A stretch of 64,000 nt of DNA from Vesta saturnalis (GCA_036346205.1 JARFJB010001594.1:3519501-3583500), one strand, 5' to 3'. Numbered from the stretch's first letter, positions 34,265 to 45,262 are shown. A program made the numbers and translations. The notes: generated from the sequence alone by a model not told the origin.

Positions 34265-34520
34265 AATGTTATAACACTTTTAACAATAACATTGTTTAAA
34301 ATATACCAGTGATCTACTTAGGACGTAAGTTGAGACTGCATATTGTTTTCAGATGATCTATTGTCATAGCTGTTTAAAAAAATAACATGTTGTGAATGTA
34401 CAATCTGAATTTCTTGATGTTTCAACGATTAGGTAATCCAACTATTCTGCAAGCATCCTGATTATACAACAATAAGAGCTGTATAATTATTATTCAGGGA
34501 AACCTCAAACACGTATTTAT
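34265..34520 (+). repeat. Putative 5' LTR of the copia element
   Basis: AACAATAACATTGTTTAAAATATACCAGTG-type sequence, a CTGCATATTGTTT block and AACATGTTGTGAATGT recur in the same order at 38478-38700. Identity is moderate with several indels. The exact left edge and any target duplication are not clear. Confidence 0.55.
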
Positions 34521-34544
34521 AACTAGTCAAGACTGTCAACACAA

Positions 34545-37500
34545 ATATGGATAAATTTACAAAATTTGTAAAAATTACATGGTAAATCTAATTTTACTCA
34601 TGGAGAACGATGGTTAATATATGGATTAAACAACCTTACAAAAATTTTATGGTGAAGAAAATATCCATCTAATAATACAACTGAAGTAAAAGTGAAACAA
34701 ATTTTTAAATAAATGTGAAGATTATCGCTATAGACATTCTTTAAGTAAAGCTTTTATATTATTTAATGTGGATTCTGACATAGTTCCGCAAATAACGTGT
34801 TATACTGATGTTAGTAAAATGTGGAAAGCCTTAAATGATCTTTTGATAAGAAAAATGAATATACTCTACATGCATTGGTAAAATTACAATTGGTATTAAA
34901 TGAATCGAAAAATACTATTGCCGAGCACATTTCAAAATACAATGAGTTATGGTCTAGATTAGTTGAAAGAACAGTAAAACATCTGAGGAAGATGAGCAAG
35001 ATTCTTTGGAAGCTGCATTTAGACCAATGGTAAATTCTCTTAAAGCAAAGCATCTTTATTTTTAACTACTCTTCGAAGAGTTGGATAATTATAGACAATT
35101 TAAAAACAAAACAAAACTTAACTTATGATGATGTATGTTCTCGTTTATTAGAATTGTCAATTAGTAATGCGCCATATGACGATAATCAAGCTTTTATACT
35201 AAGAATCAGAAAGCTAAGAAAAACAATTGGAATGTTCTTACTGTAAAAATAATGGAAAATGGTACAAAGGTCATACAATTGAGTATTGCAGAAATAAGAA
35301 AGAAAAGGCTCACATTGTATACGCGTCTGAAGAAGATTCATCAGAAGAAAATCCAGAATCTAATAATTTCGCATATACAGCATCAGTAACTACAGCCAAA
35401 CAAAATAAATGGGTGTTTGACACTGGTGCCACGTCTCACATGACAGGAAATAAATCCATTTTACGAAATATTAGACCTTTTAGTGGTTTTATTCGGTTAA
35501 ACAATAAAAAGTAAGAATAACAGAAATTGGGGACGTAACCCTTAGAGCATTATTACCTAATGGTGAAATTATAAATATCAATTTGTATGATGTACTTTAT
35601 TCAAACGAACTTAAATGTTCCTTAATGTCTTGGGAAAAGTAAAATCTAAAGGAATTAAAATGCAAGGCAATAAAATGAAATTGTTTTATCAAAATCAGGA
35701 AAAATTGTTGGTTGGGTTATATCAGAAAATAAAGAACAAGTATTTCAAGAAGTAACAACATGTGACGTAAGTAATATCAGTTGCTACATGGCATAGAAGA
35801 TTAGGCATATATCATCTATTGAAGACACAAGAAAAGTAGTTGCAGATCCACACGTATTACCGGAAAATTGTTCAGAAAAATTGAATGCGTAGCATGTAAC
35901 AAATCCAAGATGTCGCGAAAATATCAAGAGATGAAGGACATTCGTGTTCCGATGTATTAGAAAAAATCACTCTGATGTAGTTGGACCATTTTCAATCAAA
36001 TCTTTAGGTGGAAAATGGTATTTTGTTTCGTTTATTGATGAGTTTTCCTGTTACACCAATGTTTATTTCATAAATAAAAATCTGAGGTAGAAGAAATAAT
36101 AAAAATCACATAAAAAAATTGAGAGACAAACAGGAAAGAAAGTAAAAATTTTAAAAGCGATAATGGTGGTGAATATGTTTCGAAATCTTTAGAAACATTT
36201 TCAATGAAATGGCATAGTACATGAATATTCTATTCAGAGTCCACGAAACTAATGGATTAGCAGAAAGACTAAATAGAACTATTACTACTATGTCTAGAAC
36301 TAGTTTAATTGATGCAGATTTACCAAAATATCTATGGGCTGAAGCAGTAGCATATGCAACTTATACAAAAATAGGGTGTCACATTTTTCATAAAAACCCC
36401 ATTTGAATTATTTTATGGGCATAAACCTTCAATAAACCATTTAAAAATGTTTGGAGAAACAGCATATATACATATTTCAAAGAAGAAAGGAAAACCAGTA
36501 ATAAGATGGGTAACGAGCAAAGAAGCAATATTTGTTGGATATGCAGAGAAGGTTGGCTGGTATCGATTCTGGATACAAAACAAAGTAGTCATATCAAGAG
36601 ACTACAAATTCATGTCCCACGAATCTAATGTAGTCTTAATCGAACCTATGAGAAAGTCATTCCAGTTCGATGATCAGTGTGAAAATTATGAAGAAAGCGA
36701 TAACGAAAATATTCAATTTTTAAATGGAAATTATAAAATTGAAGATGAAACCAATATACGTAAATGAAGAAAATATAGATAATATAATTGAAGAACAAAG
36801 AACTGCTACTAGACCAGAATGTTCGGTTGAACCTCGTCGAAGTGAGAGAATAAAAAATAAAATTAACTATTCAGAAGAAGACTATTGTAATATAGCTCTG
36901 ATGAACCAAACACATACAACGAAGCCATTTCTGGACCTAATAGTGATAAATGGATTGATGCTATACAAGATGAGTTAAATAGTATGGAAGAAAATAAAGT
37001 GTAAAATTGTAGAAAACCAGAAAACAAGATCGTATAGTTGGATGTAAATGGATTTTAAAAGAAACTTTCAGACACTGGAGAAATAACTAAATTCAAAGCT
37101 CGCTTAGTTGCCCAAGGATACAGTCAAATTCCAGGTATTGATTTTACAGAAACATACTGCCTGTTGTGAGGTATGAAACCATTAGGATGTTATTAGCGCA
37201 CTGCATACAAAATCAAATGATTGCCCGACAACTTGATGTAAAAACAGCATTTCTGAATGGAGATATTGATTGTAAACTTTATATGAAAGTTCCGAAGGAG
37301 TAAATGCAACCAGGAGAGTATGTTTGCTAAAGAAAAGTATTTATGGGTTAAAACAATCTCCTCGTCAATGGAATCAAAAACTTATAAGTGTGTTGAAGAC
37401 AATTCAATTAAAACAATTAGCTAATCCTTGTGTTTTGTTTCTGATGACGGAAACCAAATCATAGCGTTTTATGTTGACGATTTGTTATTGTTGGCCTCAA

Positions 37501-38335
37501 ATGAGAAAAATGAAACAACTTGAAAATGTTATATCTGAAAATTTTAAATCTACAATTTTAGAACCCATCATTTATTTTATCCTTTCAAATTATCAAAGGT
37601 GCACCAACCAATGGATAACGGTGAAAACCTCAAAAGATAAAATTAAATGAAAAAAAACGGACAAAGATATATATCAATCGAAAATTAAGTTTACTTTATC
37701 TGGCAACAGGGACTAGACCGGATATAGCTTTTGCTGTTAACATGATGTCGCAGTTTTGTCAAGATCCGACAGAAATACACGCCAATATGGTAAATCATAT
37801 ATTTAGATACTTGAAAGGAACATAGACAAAACTTTGATATACAGAAAGGATGACCAGTGTAATCTCAAAGTTTATAGCGACGCCTCTTACGGAAATTTGT
37901 TAGACGATCGAAGATCTATTAGTGGTTATGTAGTCTTGAAATGCGTTGTAACTTGGGCTGTGAAAAACAACAAAGTGTAGCTGTTTCTTCAACTGAAGCT
38001 GAGTACATGGCTTTGTCACTAGCCTGCAGACAACTGATGTGGATGATGAACATTTTAAAAGAATTAAAATCAAATAGTTTTCGGTCCTTTTTATTCTGTG
38101 ATAAAGCTGCGATTCATATTTCTGAATCCTGTCGTACATCAAAGAAGCAAACATATTGATATACATTACCATTTTGTGAGAGAAAAGATATTGGAGAAGC
38201 AAGTAATTTTAAATTACGTAACCACAAATGAAAACATTGCCGATCTGTTTACGAAACCTTTGGGCAAACTACTTTTTAGTCGAATTATTTCAACATTTGG
38301 CTTGAAAGCAATCACTGAGGGAGAGTGTTGAGATT
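34545..38335 (+). pseudogene. Copia gag-pol polyprotein, multiply broken
   Basis: The frame starts MDKFTKF near 34545 and is soon broken. Around 35227 a zinc knuckle (CSYCKNNG, GHTIEYC) precedes KWVFDTGATSHMTG, the protease active site. Integrase follows with DNGGEYVS near 36160 and NGLAERLNRTITTMSR with the last glutamate. Reverse transcriptase gives QLDVKTAFLNGDI, SIYGLKQSPRQWN and FYVDDLLLLAS (37490). RNase H includes KVYSDASYGN, SSTEAEYMALSLACRQ and NIADLFTKPLG. More than ten frameshifts and stops are present. Key catalytic motifs survive, but no part could be made as one protein. Confidence 0.88.
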
Positions 38336-38700
38336 GTTTAATATACCAGTGATTACTTATATAATTTAGACTGTTTTTGTTTTTTCAATGAATTGTCAAA
38401 TTTTAATTTTAATAAATAAGATTTGTAAACACATCTGAATTTTGATCAGTTCTTAAGATTAGTAATTTAAAACTGTTAACAATAACATTTTTTAAAATAT
38501 AAATCTACCAGGACGTAGTGAACTGCATATTGTTTCAGTATTATCTATTTCATAGCTGTTAATGCAAAAGAAAACATGTTGTGAATGTAAAAAATTTCTT
38601 GATTTTCAACGTTTATCCAACTATTCTGAAGCTCCTGTTATCAAAATAATTTTATAATTATTTTTTTAGGGAACCCTCAAACACGTACTTCTATACTCCC
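38327..38700 (+). repeat. Putative 3' LTR of the copia element
   Basis: Begins TGTTGAGATTG after a purine-rich tract, then repeats the putative 5' LTR from 38478. About 150 bp between these points has no counterpart at the 5' end, so the 5' LTR is truncated or the 3' copy is rearranged. Confidence 0.5.
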
Positions 38701-39248
38701 AAATATTTCATACTAAAAATAATTTTTTGTTTTCATGTTTTAAGGTAGTGTAGCCCCTTAAGTATAAAATACTGGAGTAATTGAATTGATTGAAAGTAAG
38801 AAACTACCTACCTTTTTTACGTTGTATTCTCATAAAACACTATATAAATTCTGTACAAAAATCAGCCCACACACTTGTAAATGAAAGGTCAAAGAAATAC
38901 GTACCTAAATTAGTCAGCATCGAGCATAACGAAGTAATATCAACTGAAATAAACAAACTATGTTTATAAACACTTCATTAGGGTATAATACAGCGCTGTT
39001 AAATGGAATTTACAATTTCACTAAAAGTTACACGAGTGGACGGGTTGGGTCTATCAGTACATTTCATTTTTTTATAAAAAAAACTTTAATAAGTAGGTAT
39101 TGAAAGACTAACTAAGCGAAAACATTTAGTTTAACATCTCAGGAAGGTACATAGGAGATGATACTGTTAAATACATTTTTCTTTAAGTTATAGGCATTTT
39201 CAGATACTGCATGGACTCACAGACCCCACTCGTGCACTGGAGGGTTAA

Positions 39249-39530
39249 GAAAGAAACGACCACATTTAAACAAAAGAAAGTTCCATCATGATAACGCGTG
39301 CTCTCATTTGTCCGTTATTGCATCCTATAAATTAATTGAATTAGGTTATGAATTGCTGCCCCATCCTCCATATATGCCAGATCAGGCTCCAAGTGATTTC
39401 TTCTTGTTCCCAAACTTGAAGTGGTTCGGAGGACAGAGATTTCATACAAATAAAGAAGTAATGGATGCAACGGATGCATATTTTGCAGAATTTCCAAAAA
39501 ATATTTTTCTAAAGGTTTAAAAAAGTTGGG
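39249..39530 (+). pseudogene. Mariner transposase, C-terminal piece
   Basis: Begins with LRKKRPHLNKRKFHHDNACS just after TTAA, containing the second catalytic aspartate in HHDN. IELGYELLPHPPYMPDQAPSD follows with the third aspartate at DD34D spacing, and FFLFPNLKWFGGQRFHTNKE is the conserved C-terminal block. The end is frame-shifted near 39520. It completes the mariner gene that starts at 22725. Confidence 0.92.
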
Positions 39531-39660
39531 AAGCCGTTGGAATAAGTGTATAGAATTAAAAGGAAATTATGTAGAAAAATAAAATATATTTTTGCCTTAA
39601 AACAAGTTTGTTTACTGAAAAGTCACTTTTCCGTCAAACCATCCTCGTATACTGCCCTAA

Positions 39661-39940
39661 AGATATGTATAATACAGCATTTGGAGATATTTTATATAGG
39701 CTCATCTCGCAAAATGTTTTAATTTATAATTAACAAATATGCATTATGCATTGCAATGCAATACTTTTATTAATTATAAACATCCTGGAATTTTGCAATA
39801 TTAAAAACTATTTCCTCTCTGACATGGGTATCCCAATGTGTTTTAGTGGTGCTTTCTTTATTCATGTTTTTAAATGTAATTATTGGGAATTATTAGTATC
39901 TTCCATGCTTCTATTTACCATTAAATAACTGCCAGTCCGG
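39661..39940. repeat. Satellite monomer beyond the mariner
   Basis: CAAATATGCATTATGCATTG, TAAACATCCTGGAATTTTGC and a TTCATGTTTTTAAATG block follow the satellite order. This is the right-hand continuation of the array interrupted at 22605. Confidence 0.85.
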
Positions 39941-41214
39941 AACTAAAAGCAATACACTCATTTTGAATAATACTTTTAATACCTCATTAATTTCCCACTC
40001 TATCTATTTTTAACTTTTGCCAACGCTATAATAAACAGAATAAAAGCGTGTGGTTATGGGTTAAAGCTGCCCGTGTCGTTTCACTATAAAAATGTTTAAA
40101 ATAAATTTTGTTTATGAAGCTTATTTTTCAGGGTCATCTATAGAGAAAACGATAAATAAAATTTTAGTCAAGCTGGTATTTATTTGAACCTTTAATCATA
40201 AAAAATATACAAATGAGATCAGCAGTAAAATACAGATTAGAGGAATATTTGTTTGCTTTTCTTTCATCACTGATATGAAACAAAGAGAACTTTAATCAAA
40301 AATAGCATTCGATAAACCTTCCTATCTTATAGTTTTTGTATAAAATTCATCGCTTATCAAAATAAATTTCCATAATATAAAGCTGCACTTTAATGATAAA
40401 GGAAAAAACTATTTGTGTTTCCCACAAAAAACATCAAGATTTATCAGATCGACTGGCCACTCACCCTTCCCCTAGAGAAAGAAAAATTTCAAGTTTCAAG
40501 TTTCAAATTTCATTTTGTACATTAATATAATTTTAGGTTTGCGGTTATTGTAATTAATCATTCACTTTTATTAGGTGTTTGTTATGCAAACATTAAGGTC
40601 AATTTATCAACATAATAGTGAACTTGTATAAAAAAATTAGTGATGGCTATTAAAGCTCACCCCTTTAAGCTTTAAATTTCTTCTCAGAAACATTAATTTT
40701 GCTAATAATAACCGGATTTGTGTCATTTATTTGTATGACGGGTTTTATGTCATCTAGGGTCCAAAATCGCGCTGATGACACCTTAAATTTGCATGATATA
40801 AATGTTGATGCTGCAAAAGTTACCACACACTTTATGTTTGCACTTCAAATTATTTATATGTAAATTTTTGGCCTAAATTTATTTGTGTAAATATTCTCAT
40901 TCAAACGTAATTGAATAGTTCTGATTTTATTCGATCCCCAGTGGATCTTTATAACATTTCAAATACAGGGTGTACATTAATTGTTCTTATCATATATCTT
41001 AAATAGCAATGATAATTTCTACACTTAAATAACAATTTCATAAAGCATGTAAAAACACAAATCATAAACACGCTATTTTTGAAATGAAAGTTGGTCTTTG
41101 CAAACTGTACATTAAATCAATTTGGTATTTTAGACTGTAAGTTGTAAGTTATATCAAACTGCTATTCTTGAACTGAAAATTGGTTTTTGCCAGCTGTAAG
41201 TTATGATTTGGTTG
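39941..41214. other. No gene recognised
   Basis: AT-rich DNA with a short CAGGGTGTAC motif near 40966 that resembles the tip of the inverted-repeat transposons further on, but no partner was found. No frame resembles a known protein. Confidence 0.4.
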
Positions 41215-41841
41215 ATTGATTTAACTGATTGATTGATTTAACTGATTGATTTGACTAAGATTGATTTGATTGAGATTGATTTGATTGAGATTTATTTGAT
41301 TGAGATTGATTTGATTGAAATTGATTAGACTGAGATTGAGTTGATTGAGATTGATTTGATTGAGATTGATGTGATTGAGATTGATTTGATTGAGACTGAT
41401 TTGATTGAGATTGATTTGATTGAGATTGATTTGATTTGATTGAGATTGATTTGATTTGATTGAGATTGATTTGATTGAGATGGATTTGATTAAGATGGAT
41501 TTGCTGATGATCGACTGTTTTCCCACGCCGATGCCCTCACGTTTCGGGACTCTGAAGGAAAGAAAAGGCCACGTGGGATTCAGGATGGGTGTGGTAAGGT
41601 TAGGATCGAAAGGAACAGAGTTAAGGTTCTGAGGGGGGAAAATACTACCCCAGCATTCGCCTAAGTAGCCGCGCCGCACATGGTGTGCATGTACGCAGTG
41701 ACCATGCCGCTACATGTGTATGAAGAAAATCAGGTGAAAAAACCTCATACAAGGTAGACGGTAACAGGAATCGAACCCATTACCTCCCGAATGCTAAGCA
41801 GGTCGTGCCACCACTGACCACTACGCTACTAGCTCGATCGA
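41215..41841 (-). mobile_element. tRNA-derived SINE with a tandem-repeat tail
   Basis: On the minus strand the head (41841-41755) has a polymerase III A box TAGCGTAGTGG and B box GGTTCGATTCC in tRNA-like context. A body of about 240 bp without coding sequence follows. The 3' tail (41510-41215) is a long run of AATCAATCTC / AATCAAATC units. SINE tails made of a short tandem repeat are common. No target duplication is evident. Confidence 0.8.
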
Positions 41842-42304
41842 TTGAGTGTCGGTTAGCCTTATCTAAAAACTAAGCGGTCGCTCATTGGAGTTAGGTATTA
41901 CAGTGATAGAATCGTTACGTGAAGGTTATGAAGAATTGTTAGCTCATCTTCTTGATTGATTTGATCTAATGATTGATTTCATTAATAAGTTTTTCAAGTC
42001 TGAGAACCATCGTATGCAGTAATTTAACGAGCGGTTGAAGAGTAAAGATGTTTCAATGTGTTCTTTAGGACCAATAGCCAAAACAATCAATTAAATATTC
42101 GTTTAGAAAAAACAGTTTCATACTATGTTATGCAACGATGAAATTTAGTAAATACAACCACTTTTGTTTCTGTGGTACCATGTTTTGTAATAATTTTAGT
42201 TTAACTGATTTGATTGATTGATTTAATTAATTGATTTGACTGGTTTACGAGATAGAATCGCACATTCTTTATCAGAATGCTATTTCCCGCCATAACAGTT
42301 ACAG

Positions 42305-42545
42305 TGGCCTACTTTTAAAAATGTACCACTAGCGGGCGTCCGCATCAATAAGGCACCTCAATCGGCAGACCGTATCAATAAGCGATCTCAAGTAGAAGTT
42401 TGTATCAATAAGTGACCCAATCGGAAGTCCGGATCAATTTGGGCCCACTCAGAGGACTGGATCAATTGCTTGCCCCATTCGATTGCTTTGATCAAAAAGT
42501 GCACCACTCGAACGTCCAGATCAAAAAGTACCCCCACTCGTCATT
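42305..42545. repeat. Degenerate minisatellite, ~30-bp unit
   Basis: About eight copies of a unit with ACTCGGANGTCCG followed by GATCAATAAG-type sequence, each preceded by a short GTGCACC-like part. Units differ from one another at many positions. Confidence 0.75.
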
Positions 42546-42599
42546 TTACTTACGAAAATAATTTGTCAAATCTTTTAGGCAATCTAAAACATTAAGTCG

Positions 42600-42814
42600 A
42601 AAAGCAGGATAGGTCGAGAATTTATAGAATTTGCAAAAATTGGAAATATTGTGAACATATATATGTAGGGCAAACTAAACGATCTATCAAAAATCGATTT
42701 AAAGACATGTAACTCATATCATGTACAAACGTTTGAGACCAATCTGCCGTAGCCCTGCACTCTGAACTCATTAAACATTTTTACCAGATAAGGAACGAAA
42801 CGTTACTTGCAGAT

Positions 42815-42815
<1 letters not shown>
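42600..42815 (+). pseudogene. Penelope-like GIY-YIG fragment
   Basis: EHIYVGQTKRSIKNRFK gives the YIG part of the endonuclease, then QSAVAL in another frame corresponds to the ALHMFDKNH region. The rest is lost and an (AT)n tract follows. Confidence 0.65.

Positions 42816-42816
<1 letters not shown>

Positions 42817-42871
<55 letters not shown>
42817..42871. repeat. (AT)n microsatellite at the left edge of a transposon
   Basis: A pure run that ends exactly at the CAGGG tip of the next element. Confidence 0.95.
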
Positions 42872-42874
<3 letters not shown>

Positions 42875-44194
42875 GGTTTTCCACGGTTGGCGTTCGTTAG
42901 AAGTTTATGTGGTTAGAAACAATTTAGAAATCGGAATTTTTGAACTTAAGGGTTATTTAAGATTCTTTTCATTCTAAAATATTTTCAAGGTCATGTTACT
43001 TCCGGTTATACCGGAAGTCGCCACTAACTTCCTTATTTTAAATGGAACACCCTGTATATTATTTTATTTTTGGATTCTTGACAAAATTTTAGGATGTCTT
43101 ATAAGGGTTTCCTATACCTTTTTCCTATACCTTTTTTCAACCCACAAGGACCTTGGAACTGGCCACCAAGATCACCCGATTTGACGCCCCTGGACTTTTA
43201 CCTCTGGGGTCGTGTAAAAGAATTAATGTACTCTAGGCCAGTTCAAACTAGAGAGGAATTGCTAAATCGTGTTCACAATGTATTCAATAGTATGTGTCCA
43301 CACGAAATTCGGCGATCTATTTCGCAAGGAGTATATGATAGAGTTATAAAATGCTTAAATCAAATTGGCGATCATGTGGAACATTTGCAATGATTCATTT
43401 TATCTTTTTTATCACTTTTCTTCTAGTTATGTTCAAATAATCGTTTTATGTTTTTCGTTTGTTATTATGCTCTCAATTTTGTTATCTTCTTGTTTTATTT
43501 CATTGTTTTAATAAAATAGAATTTGTGTAGTTTAAATTAAGTTCATTTTATTTTTGAAAAACATTTCAGTTTCTGTCAAAAATCATATTAAAGTAGAAAA
43601 TATTAATTAACAAGAAAATTGTCGATAATAGGTATAGATAGTGTTATAGCCAAACGATGCATAACTAAATGCTGCATCTATTCATCCAATAATATACAGG
43701 GTGTCACATTTGAATTAACAAAGTTGTTAAACTTTGAAAATTGTTTCATAGTTCATCAAATTTTGAACACCATGTATGCAATAAATCAATTGTCAATGAG
43801 TATTTCAAAAGTATAGTTCTTATGCTTCTGTCTACTCCAGAAGCACTTTCCATCAGTCAAAAATAAGTAAGACAAGCAGTGTTGAAAATAGGGTTACATA
43901 TTTCAAAATTTTTGAAAAAATCAAGATATCTAAGAAACAGTTGAAAAAAGGTATAGGAAACCCTTATAAGACATCCTAAAATTTTGTCAAGAATCCAAAA
44001 ATAAAATAATATACAGGGTGTTCCATTTAAAATAAGGAAGTTAGTGGCGACTTCCGGTATAACCGGAAGTAACATGACCTTGAAAATATTTTAGAATGAT
44101 AGAGAATCTTAAATAACCCTTAGGTTCAAAAATGCAGATTTCTAAATTGTTTCTAACCACATAAACTTCTAACGAACGCCTACCGTGGAAAACC

Positions 44195-44197
<3 letters not shown>
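42872..44197. mobile_element. Long-TIR mariner-type element, internally deleted
   Basis: CAGGGTTTTCCACGGTWGGC tips lie inverted at 42872 and 44197 and the arms extend about 260-270 bp with few differences. Both flanks are (TA)n. Each arm contains a second CAGGGTGTTCCATTTAAA tip (near 43056 and 44013), so the arms look composite. The centre keeps only the transposase C-terminus. Confidence 0.88.
43140..43393 (+). pseudogene. DD41D-like transposase C-terminal fragment
   Basis: WNWPPRSPDLTPLDFYLWGR carries the last catalytic aspartate, followed by VKELMYSRPVQTREELLNRV and a tail ending DHVEHLQ at 43393. Everything upstream is missing, joined directly to the left arm. The stop is intact. It resembles the C-terminus of the transposase at 49817-50877. 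Confidence 0.85.

Positions 44198-44252
<55 letters not shown>
44198..44252. repeat. (TA)n microsatellite at the right edge of the transposon
   Basis: Pure run starting at the element tip CCCTG. Confidence 0.95.
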
Positions 44253-44256
<4 letters not shown>

Positions 44257-44690
44257 TAAATTAGAAAAATTGGGCAGAATTACATGATAATTCAAATATG
44301 GATAAGAAAATTCAGCATTGTTGCCAACTTTGTAAGATATCTGAAAATAACTAAAAATCGTCCAAATTTTAAATCGGCTGTATCTTTTTTAATATTCAAA
44401 ATACGAAACATTGATAAGGAGACTTTTGATAGCTTTTTTACGCAAAATGGGAAAATGCGAGTAAAAAATTTTTTTAGTAATTATTTTTCCACCTACAACC
44501 CAACATACATTTTTTAATTGGCAACTATAAGTGGCTATGGGCTCATTCGATGGCTTATTTTTTTCTGATTTCAAAAATGTATAGCTTTGTATGTTTAGTA
44601 TTATTAGTGCCGTGAACATTTAAATATCAAAATAAGCTCATATTCTACTACTAAATTTGTGGAAACAACAAGAAATAATGTACTGCATTA
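44253..44690. other. No gene recognised; probable transposon 3' region
   Basis: AT-rich sequence between a (TA)n run and a minus-strand transposase remnant. It may be the 3' untranslated part of that element. No terminal repeat recognised. Confidence 0.35.
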
Positions 44691-44699
44691 TCAAAATAA

Positions 44700-45180
44700 A
44701 AAAGTTCTAAATAAATTTAACTTACAACGAAGAGTAACAGTAAGGAATATAAACAGATAACACAATCATAGAAGTTCTTCAAAATGCCCTCCATTATTTT
44801 GAACACACATTTGACATCGTTTTAAAATTCGTTCTGAACTTTTAATATACTTTGGGTTCTAATTTGTTGTATAGCAACACGAATTTTATTTTTTAAATCG
44901 TCTAGATTACCAGGTTTTACTCGGTACACTTTGTCGTTAATTGTATGCCACAAGAAAAAGTCCAGGGGGGCAAAGTCTGGAGATCGCGGCGACAAGCTAT
45001 TGGACGTCGATTTCCTATTCAATTATTAAAACGGTCCTGTAAATAGTTACACACAAGTAATCCATTATGTGCTGGTGCCCCGTTGTGTTGAAAGTAATTC
45101 AAATTTTGAATTACGTTCAACGGAAGCTCGTCCAACATTTCTTCAAATTCGTTTCGTAAAAAAGTAAGAAGTAAATTTGA
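44700..45180 (-). pseudogene. DD41D-like transposase remnant
   Basis: Minus-strand pieces give EEMLDELPLNVIQNLNYFQH, then NGAPAHNG where the catalytic HDG has D changed to N, LVCNYLQDRFNN, and after a frameshift SPRSPDFAPLDFFLWHTIND with the last aspartate. A tail with KIRVAIQQIRTQS follows. A stop and a frameshift separate the parts and the N-terminal half is absent. Confidence 0.8.
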
Positions 45181-45187
45181 GGAATGT

Positions 45188-45262
45188 TTGGATGTTTACA
45201 TTTTAAATTGTTATAAACATTTGAAAATCATTATAATAATTTAAAATGTAAACATCCAAACG
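45188..45262. repeat. Hairpin, ~30-bp arms
   Basis: GTTTGGATGTTTACATTTTA is repeated inverted about 30 bp later with nearly full arm pairing. It lies at the end of the transposase remnant. Confidence 0.8.

Larger units (their letters stand above)
34265..38700 (+). mobile_element. Ty1/copia LTR retrotransposon, decayed
   Basis: Gag, protease, integrase, reverse transcriptase and RNase H appear in copia order between direct repeats. A purine-rich GAGGGAGAG lies just before TGTTGAGATTG at 38327, the usual copia junction of polypurine tract and 3' LTR. The element lies inside the Kolobok-like transposon. Confidence 0.85.
30438..38757. mobile_element. Kolobok-like transposon containing a copia insertion
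   Basis: GGGGCTNCACTAC ends (13 bp, one mismatch) lie inverted at 30438 and 38757 with TTAA outside both (30434-30437, 38758-38761). TTAA target duplications and short G-rich ends fit Kolobok. The minus-strand multi-exon gene and a later copia element fill the interior. A similar GGGGCTACAATAG motif occurs in direct orientation near 34234. Confidence 0.75.
27174..39244. mobile_element. Second piggyBac element with nested insertions
   Basis: TTAA flanks both sides (27170-27173, 39245-39248). The tips CACTTCAGTGGACGGGT and CCCTCCAGTGCACGAGT match at 13 of 17 positions. Subtracting the Kolobok and MITE insertions leaves about 2.8 kb, the usual piggyBac size. The transposase is on the minus strand, with its 5' leader continuing beyond the Kolobok at 38762-39244. 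A CAGTGNACGRGT motif occurs at both tips and again inside each end. Confidence 0.9.
22606..39660. mobile_element. Mariner (DD34D) transposon split into four pieces by nested insertions
   Basis: A typical mariner 5' leader precedes an ATG at 22725. Coding pieces on the plus strand lie at 22725-22829, 23191-23222, 26950-27169 and 39249-39530. The right end, TACGAGGATGGTTTGACGG on the minus strand, reaches about 39655 and is followed by satellite; the left tip is not clear. Satellite on both sides shows the mariner itself sits in the satellite array. Confidence 0.85.

Noticed and set aside
41221..41679. 152-residue minus-strand frame with Asn/Leu/Ile repeats
   Set aside because: It spans the SINE body and its tandem-repeat tail; the peptide repeats mirror the DNA repeat.
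42305..42545. Possible CRISPR-like array of ~30-bp units
   Set aside because: The units are adjacent without unique spacers, are diverged, and lie in eukaryotic repeat DNA with no cas genes.
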